Source: Draconibacterium sp. (lineage in GTDB: Bacteria > Bacteroidota > Bacteroidia > Bacteroidales > Prolixibacteraceae). From it: a stretch of 19,503 nucleotides of DNA. The translations under genes and the position numbers were made by a program. This document shows, piece by piece, positions 15,486-19,503 of this stretch (positions are counted from its first letter, which is position 1; each line of letters begins with the position of its first letter). Location: the NCBI GenBank assembly GCA_027011835.1, contig JALUZN010000408.1, positions 1 through 19,503 on the forward strand, read 5' to 3'. The notes under the pieces are model-generated. The model had not been told where the DNA came from. It ran no database searches and saw nothing but the letters and a program-made list of their open reading frames with translations.

Positions 15486-15497
15486 TTAACGCGTTAA
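15486..15497. repeat. Perfect 12-bp palindrome between leuA and leuC
   Basis: TTAACGCGTTAA reads the same on both strands. It lies in the 84-bp leuA-leuC gap, the longest gap between the leuA, leuC, leuD and cimA genes. It could be an operator, part of an RNA structure or chance. Confidence 0.4.
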
Positions 15498-15554
15498 GAA
15501 AACTTAGTAATAACCAGGATTTCAGTTGAGAAAATAAAAAATAAAAAACAAAAT

Positions 15555-16955
15555 ATGACATCAAAAACATTATTCGATAAAATTTGGGATGCGCACGTTG
15601 TTAAAGAGGTTGAAGGCGGCCCAAATGTATTGTATATCGACCGGCATTTTATTCACGAAGTAACCAGTCCGGTGGCATTTTTAGGTCTAAAAAACCGGGG
15701 ATTAAAAGTTTTTCGTCCCGACCAGACTACGGCAACTCCCGACCATAACGTGCCTACAATTAACCAACACATTGCAGTAAAAGACGAACTTTCGCGTACT
15801 CAGCTCGAAATGTTAAAAGCCAACTGTACCGAACACGGTATTGTTCATCACGATTTAGGAAGCGAAGGACACGGCGTGGTTCATATTATTGGCCCCGAAA
15901 TGGGACTTACACAACCCGGAATGACAATTGTTTGTGGCGACAGTCACACATCGACGCACGGTGCGTTTGGTGCCATTGCTTTCGGAATTGGAACCAGCGA
16001 AGTGGAGATGGTTTTGGCAAGCCAGTGCATAATGCAGCCCAAACCGAAAAAAATGAAAATTACCGTAAACGGAAAACTGGCTGAAGGAGTTACAGCAAAA
16101 GACATTGCGCTTTATATAATTTCGAAAATATCAACCAGCGGCGGAACCGGCCATTTTATTGAATATACCGGGTCGGCAATAAAATCGCTTTCAATGGAAG
16201 GCCGTATGACACTCTGCAACCTCAGTATTGAATGTGGTGCACGCGGTGGAATGATTGCCCCCGACGAAACGACATTCGAATATGTTAAAGGCCGGAAATA
16301 TGCTCCCAAAGGGGCAGAATGGGACAAAGCCGTTGAAAAATGGAGAGAGTTAAAATCGGACGATGATGCAGTTTTCGATACCGAATTAACATTCGATGCT
16401 GCCGATATTGAACCGATGATTACCTACGGAACAAATCCTGGAATGGGAATGGGAATCACTCAAACTATTCCAACCACCGACGGAATGGTTGGCAGCGACA
16501 AAACATCGTTCGAAAAGTCGCTGCAATATATGGGTTACAACGCCGGCGAAGCCATTAAAGGAAAGCCGGTTGATTATGTATTTCTTGGAAGTTGTACCAA
16601 CGGACGAATTGAAGATTTTAGAGCGTTCACCAATTTTGTAAAGGGAAAGAAAAAAGCTCCAAACGTTACGGTTTGGTTGGTTCCCGGTTCAAAACAAGTT
16701 GAAAAACAAATAAAAGAAGAGGGATTGGTTGAGATTTTAGAAGAGGCCGGTTTTAAATTACGCCAGCCCGGTTGTTCGGCCTGTTTAGCAATGAACGACG
16801 ATAAAATTCCTTCAGGAAAATATTCAGTATCAACATCGAACAGAAATTTCGAAGGCCGGCAGGGACCCGGTGCACGAACACTGCTTGCAAGCCCGTTAAC
16901 AGCGGCAGCAGCAGCAATTACAGGAGTAATTTCCGACCCACGAGAATTGAAATAA
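15555..16955 (+). CDS. leuC: 3-isopropylmalate dehydratase, large subunit
   Basis: LeuC with LeuD isomerises 2-isopropylmalate to 3-isopropylmalate by dehydration and rehydration. The 466-residue protein belongs to the aconitase family. The three 4Fe-4S cluster cysteines are at C347 (FLGSCTNGR), C407 and C410 (PGCSACLAMN), the same numbers as in E. coli LeuC. VCGDSHTSTHGAFGA (126-140) and RNFEGRQGPGAR are the active-site signatures. leuD follows after 22 bp. If the fourth gene of the operon is citramalate synthase, this dehydratase would also process citramalate, as in organisms using that isoleucine route. Confidence 0.98.
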   Translation: MTSKTLFDKIWDAHVVKEVEGGPNVLYIDRHFIHEVTSPVAFLGLKNRGLKVFRPDQTTATPDHNVPTINQHIAVKDELSRTQLEMLKANCTEHGIVHHDLGSEGHGVVHIIGPEMGLTQPGMTIVCGDSHTSTHGAFGAIAFGIGTSEVEMVLASQCIMQPKPKKMKITVNGKLAEGVTAKDIALYIISKISTSGGTGHFIEYTGSAIKSLSMEGRMTLCNLSIECGARGGMIAPDETTFEYVKGRKYAPKGAEWDKAVEKWRELKSDDDAVFDTELTFDAADIEPMITYGTNPGMGMGITQTIPTTDGMVGSDKTSFEKSLQYMGYNAGEAIKGKPVDYVFLGSCTNGRIEDFRAFTNFVKGKKKAPNVTVWLVPGSKQVEKQIKEEGLVEILEEAGFKLRQPGCSACLAMNDDKIPSGKYSVSTSNRNFEGRQGPGARTLLASPLTAAAAAITGVISDPRELK

Positions 16956-16977
16956 AAAAACAGCAAAAACAGATAAA

Positions 16978-17568
16978 ATGGCATACGATAAATTTTCAAC
17001 AATAACATCGCCGGCAGTTCCACTTACAATAGAAAATGTGGATACCGACCAGATTATACCCGCACGATTCTTAAAAGCTATTGAGCGCAAAGGATTTGGC
17101 GACAATCTTTTTCGCGACTGGCGGTTCGAAAAAGATGGCAGCGAAAAAGCCGGATTTCCATTAAACGACAAAAAATATTCGGGTAAAATTTTGGTTGCCG
17201 GTAAAAATTTCGGAAGCGGTTCGAGTCGCGAACACGCTGCATGGGCAATTTACGATTACGGATTCCGTGTTGTGGTATCGAGTTTCTTTGCCGATATTTT
17301 TAAAGGAAATGCTCTAAATAACGGATTGCTTCCGGTTGTGGTAACTCCTCAATTCCTTCAAAAAATATTCGCTGCAATTGAAAAAGACCCGGCTACAACG
17401 TTTGAAGTAAATTTAGAAAAGCAAACATTTACAATTAATCAAACCGGTGAAACCACCAACTTCGAAATAAATCCGTATAAAAAACATTGTTTACAAAACG
17501 GGTTAGACGATATTGATTATTTGGTTGAAATGCAAAATGAGATTGAAGCATTCGAAGCAGCAAAATAA
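16978..17568 (+). CDS. leuD: 3-isopropylmalate dehydratase, small subunit
   Basis: LeuD is the swivelling subunit of the dehydratase. Its 196 residues fit the long bacterial form. Signatures are VDTDQIIPARFLK (21-33) and KNFGSGSSREHAAWA (76-90), whose Ser and Arg contact the substrate. It sits 22 bp after leuC and 11 bp before the second synthase gene, so it is co-transcribed with both. Confidence 0.97.
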   Translation: MAYDKFSTITSPAVPLTIENVDTDQIIPARFLKAIERKGFGDNLFRDWRFEKDGSEKAGFPLNDKKYSGKILVAGKNFGSGSSREHAAWAIYDYGFRVVVSSFFADIFKGNALNNGLLPVVVTPQFLQKIFAAIEKDPATTFEVNLEKQTFTINQTGETTNFEINPYKKHCLQNGLDDIDYLVEMQNEIEAFEAAK

Positions 17569-17579
17569 AACAACAAAAA

Positions 17580-19163
17580 ATGACAGGCAGAACAGTTGAT
17601 ATAAAAGGGAAGCACCTGATAATTATGGACACTACTCTTCGCGATGGTGAACAAACATCGGGCGTTTCGTTTAGCGAAGGCGAAAAACTTAGTGTAGCAA
17701 AAGTACTGCTTAAAAGTGTTGGTGTAGACCGGATAGAAATTGCATCGGCAAGAGTTTCGGAAGGCGAATTCAGAGGCACAAAAAGGGTTATGAAATGGGC
17801 AGCCGAAAACGGATTCCTCGAGAAAGTTGAGGTACTGGGATTTGTCGACGACAAAATTTCGTTGCAGTGGATTGCCGATGCAGGCGGAAAAGTAATTAAC
17901 CTGCTTTGTAAAGGGTCGCTAAAACATGTTACCGAGCAGTTACGGAAATCGCCCGAGCAACATGTTGCCGACATTAAAAACGTTTTGGCCAACGCTGCCG
18001 AAATGGGGATTAAAGTAAATATCTATCTCGAAGACTGGTCGAACGGAATGCGAAGCTCTAAAGAGTACGTTCATTTTATGATTTCGGAACTGAAAGACGA
18101 AAATGTAGAACGTATTATGCTTCCCGACACACTGGGTATTTTAGACCCCGATGAAACCTACAATTTCTGTAATGAAATGATTACATCGTTTCCGAAAGTG
18201 AATTTCGATTTTCATGCTCATAACGATTACGACCTTGCCATTGCCAACGTTTTTCATGCCATAAAAGCGGGAATTGATTGTGTGCACACCACCGTAAACG
18301 GGCTGGGCGAACGGGCAGGAAACGCCCCGCTTTCGAGTGTAATTGCAACCATAAAAGACCACCTGAAAATGAAAACCAACGTGAACGAAAGCGAACTTAA
18401 CAAAGTTTCGCGGTTGGTTGAAACATTTTCAGGAATACGTATTCCGACAAATAAACCGTTAATTGGCGAATTTGTTTTTACGCAATGCAGTGGAATTCAT
18501 GCCGACGGCGACAGCAAAAACAATCTCTATTTCAACGAGTTATTGCCCGAGAGGTTTGGTAGAATAAGACAGTATGCATTGGGAAAAACCTCGGGGAAAG
18601 CCAATATTAAAAAGAATTTACAAGACTTGGGCATTGAACTCGATGCAGAGTCGTTAAAAAAAGTAACACAAAAAATTATTGAACTCGGCGATAAAAAAGA
18701 GTCAGTTTCGAACGACGAACTCCCCTACATTGTTGCCGACGTATTGCAAAACGATTTCGTTGAACAGAAAATTAAAGTACTCAATTACTCGGTAAATTAT
18801 ACTATGGGACTGCGGCCGGTTGCCAACGTTGCACTGGAAATTGACGGAAAACAGTACGAAGAGTTCAGCGATGGTGACGGGCAATACGATGCTTTTGTAA
18901 AATCGCTTCGAAAAATATACAAGCGCCTTGGTAAGAATTTCCCGAAATTAATCGATTACGTTGTAACCATTCCTCCAGGTGGAAAAACCGATGCACTGGT
19001 AGAAGCAGTTATCACTTGGAAAAATAAGAATGAGTTTAAAACAAAAGGATTAGACCCCGACCAAAATACGGCTGCTATGAAAGCAACCATTAGAATGTTA
19101 AACATTATAGAAAATGATTTTAATCCCGGGATTTTTGATAAATTAATGGGAGCAATTTCGTAA
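17580..19163 (+). CDS. cimA: Probable (R)-citramalate synthase (second LeuA-family enzyme)
   Basis: This 527-residue protein belongs to the alpha-isopropylmalate synthase family and is clearly different from LeuA in this operon. It has the catalytic R21-D22 (TTLRDGEQTSG), FHAHNDYDLA (211-220), GLGERAGNAPL and a complete C-terminal regulatory domain (about 395-510). From memory it resembles Leptospira citramalate synthase along its length (NLL-KGSLKH, NIYLEDWSNG, VFTQ-GIHADGD, LPERFGR, IPPGGKTDALVE). With a five-residue offset set by R16-D17, the Leptospira pyruvate-pocket residues L81, L104 and Y144 correspond to L86, L109 and Y149 here, and E146 to E151. Pyruvate plus acetyl-CoA would give citramalate, which LeuCD and LeuB can convert to 2-oxobutanoate for isoleucine. 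An alternative is a second isopropylmalate synthase, the usual generic label. Confidence 0.82.
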   Translation: MTGRTVDIKGKHLIIMDTTLRDGEQTSGVSFSEGEKLSVAKVLLKSVGVDRIEIASARVSEGEFRGTKRVMKWAAENGFLEKVEVLGFVDDKISLQWIADAGGKVINLLCKGSLKHVTEQLRKSPEQHVADIKNVLANAAEMGIKVNIYLEDWSNGMRSSKEYVHFMISELKDENVERIMLPDTLGILDPDETYNFCNEMITSFPKVNFDFHAHNDYDLAIANVFHAIKAGIDCVHTTVNGLGERAGNAPLSSVIATIKDHLKMKTNVNESELNKVSRLVETFSGIRIPTNKPLIGEFVFTQCSGIHADGDSKNNLYFNELLPERFGRIRQYALGKTSGKANIKKNLQDLGIELDAESLKKVTQKIIELGDKKESVSNDELPYIVADVLQNDFVEQKIKVLNYSVNYTMGLRPVANVALEIDGKQYEEFSDGDGQYDAFVKSLRKIYKRLGKNFPKLIDYVVTIPPGGKTDALVEAVITWKNKNEFKTKGLDPDQNTAAMKATIRMLNIIENDFNPGIFDKLMGAIS

Positions 19164-19228
19164 AACAAATAAAAATAAATAAAACAACCACGATTAAAGA
19201 GTTAGCACAAAAAAGAATAATTATAATT

Positions 19229-19306
19229 TCTTGTCTTGTGTCTTGTGTCTTGTGTCTTGTGTCTTGACTCTTGACTCTTGACTCTTGACTCTTGTATCTT
19301 GATTCT
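19229..19306. repeat. Tandem heptamer array between cimA and leuB
   Basis: After a partial unit TCTTG (19229-19233) there are four TCTTGTG (19234-19261), four TCTTGAC (19262-19289), one TCTTGTA and one TCTTGAT (to 19303), then TCT. That makes ten exact 7-bp steps in two homogeneous blocks. It ends 14 bases before the leuB ATG. Both blocks share TCTTG, so slippage is the likely origin. Confidence 0.92.
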
Positions 19307-19319
19307 AAATTTAAAAAAG

Positions 19320-19503
19320 ATGAAACTGAATATCGCAATTCTTCCGGGCGACGGAATAGGACCGGAAATCGTTGAGCAGGCAATGAAAGCTGTTAAAGCT
19401 GTTGCCAACAAATTCAATCACGAATTAACTTATGAATACGGAATAACAGGTGCCTCGGCAATTGACAAAGTGGGCGACCCGTACCCACCCGAAACGCACG
19501 AAC
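19320..19503 (+). CDS. leuB: 3-isopropylmalate dehydrogenase (5' part, cut by window end)
   Basis: The ATG at 19320 opens a frame of 61 complete codons that runs off the right edge. It starts MKLNIAILPGDGIGPEIV, the NAD-binding N-terminal signature of isocitrate/isopropylmalate dehydrogenases. The following residues, up to YGITGASAIDKVGDPYPPET cited in part, match LeuB rather than Icd. LeuB oxidatively decarboxylates 3-isopropylmalate to 2-oxoisocaproate, and the citramalate-derived methylmalate analogue in organisms with CimA. The heptamer array lies in the 156-bp gap before it, the largest gap between structural genes of the operon. Confidence 0.95.
   Translation, partial: MKLNIAILPGDGIGPEIVEQAMKAVKAVANKFNHELTYEYGITGASAIDKVGDPYPPETHE

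Noticed and set aside
16574..17171. Minus-strand frames over the leuC-leuD junction (149 and 91 residues)
   Set aside because: They are antisense to two well-supported enzymes and show no domain.
19120..19417. Minus-strand frames with KSQESR/KTQDTR repeats across the heptamer array
   Set aside because: Seven-base repeats give periodic peptides when translated. These frames also overlap the cimA end and the leuB start in antisense, so they are not genes.

Overview
The window looks like a chromosomal segment of a Bacteroidota bacterium, probably of the Bacteroidales/Marinilabiliales type. The evidence is AT-rich DNA, few Shine-Dalgarno sequences, a TAnnTTTG-type -7 promoter element before guaB, OstA-like and tandem SurA-like envelope genes, and the gene order leuA-leuC-leuD-second synthase-leuB. 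I cannot name the genus from sequence alone.

Layout. (1) Positions 1-2684, minus strand: the N-terminal part of a large secreted repeat protein that runs off the left edge. It has a signal peptide and then near-identical 429-bp (143-residue) tandem units made of 14-residue sub-repeats. (2) Positions 2685-3323: intergenic DNA with a possible promoter and two small inverted repeats. (3) Positions 3324-5228, minus strand: a RecQ-family helicase, divergent from (4) guaB (IMP dehydrogenase, 5368-6840). (5) Positions 6902-13633, plus strand: an envelope-biogenesis cluster of a two-parvulin periplasmic isomerase, a SurA-like lipoprotein without parvulin domains, a SurA homologue, a MoxR AAA+ ATPase and an OstA/LptA-like protein. 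These genes overlap or nearly touch, apart from a 42-bp gap before moxR.

(6) Positions 13773-19503, plus strand: a branched-chain amino-acid operon. It opens with a 23-codon leader ORF in which 12 codons are Ile, Leu or Val. A rho-independent terminator and a mutually exclusive antiterminator follow, which is the full logic of ribosome-mediated attenuation. Then come leuA, leuC, leuD, a second alpha-isopropylmalate-synthase-family gene and the start of leuB. The second synthase carries the three pyruvate-pocket residues described for Leptospira citramalate synthase, so it is probably cimA. In that case LeuCD and LeuB would serve both leucine synthesis and threonine-independent isoleucine synthesis, and an Ile- and Leu-rich leader is what one would expect in front of such an operon. 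A block of ten tandem heptamers lies between this gene and leuB.

The points most worth following are the attenuator, the inferred dual Leu/Ile operon and the recombining repeat protein. All functional statements come from reading the sequence and remembered family knowledge; no searches or folding programs were run.
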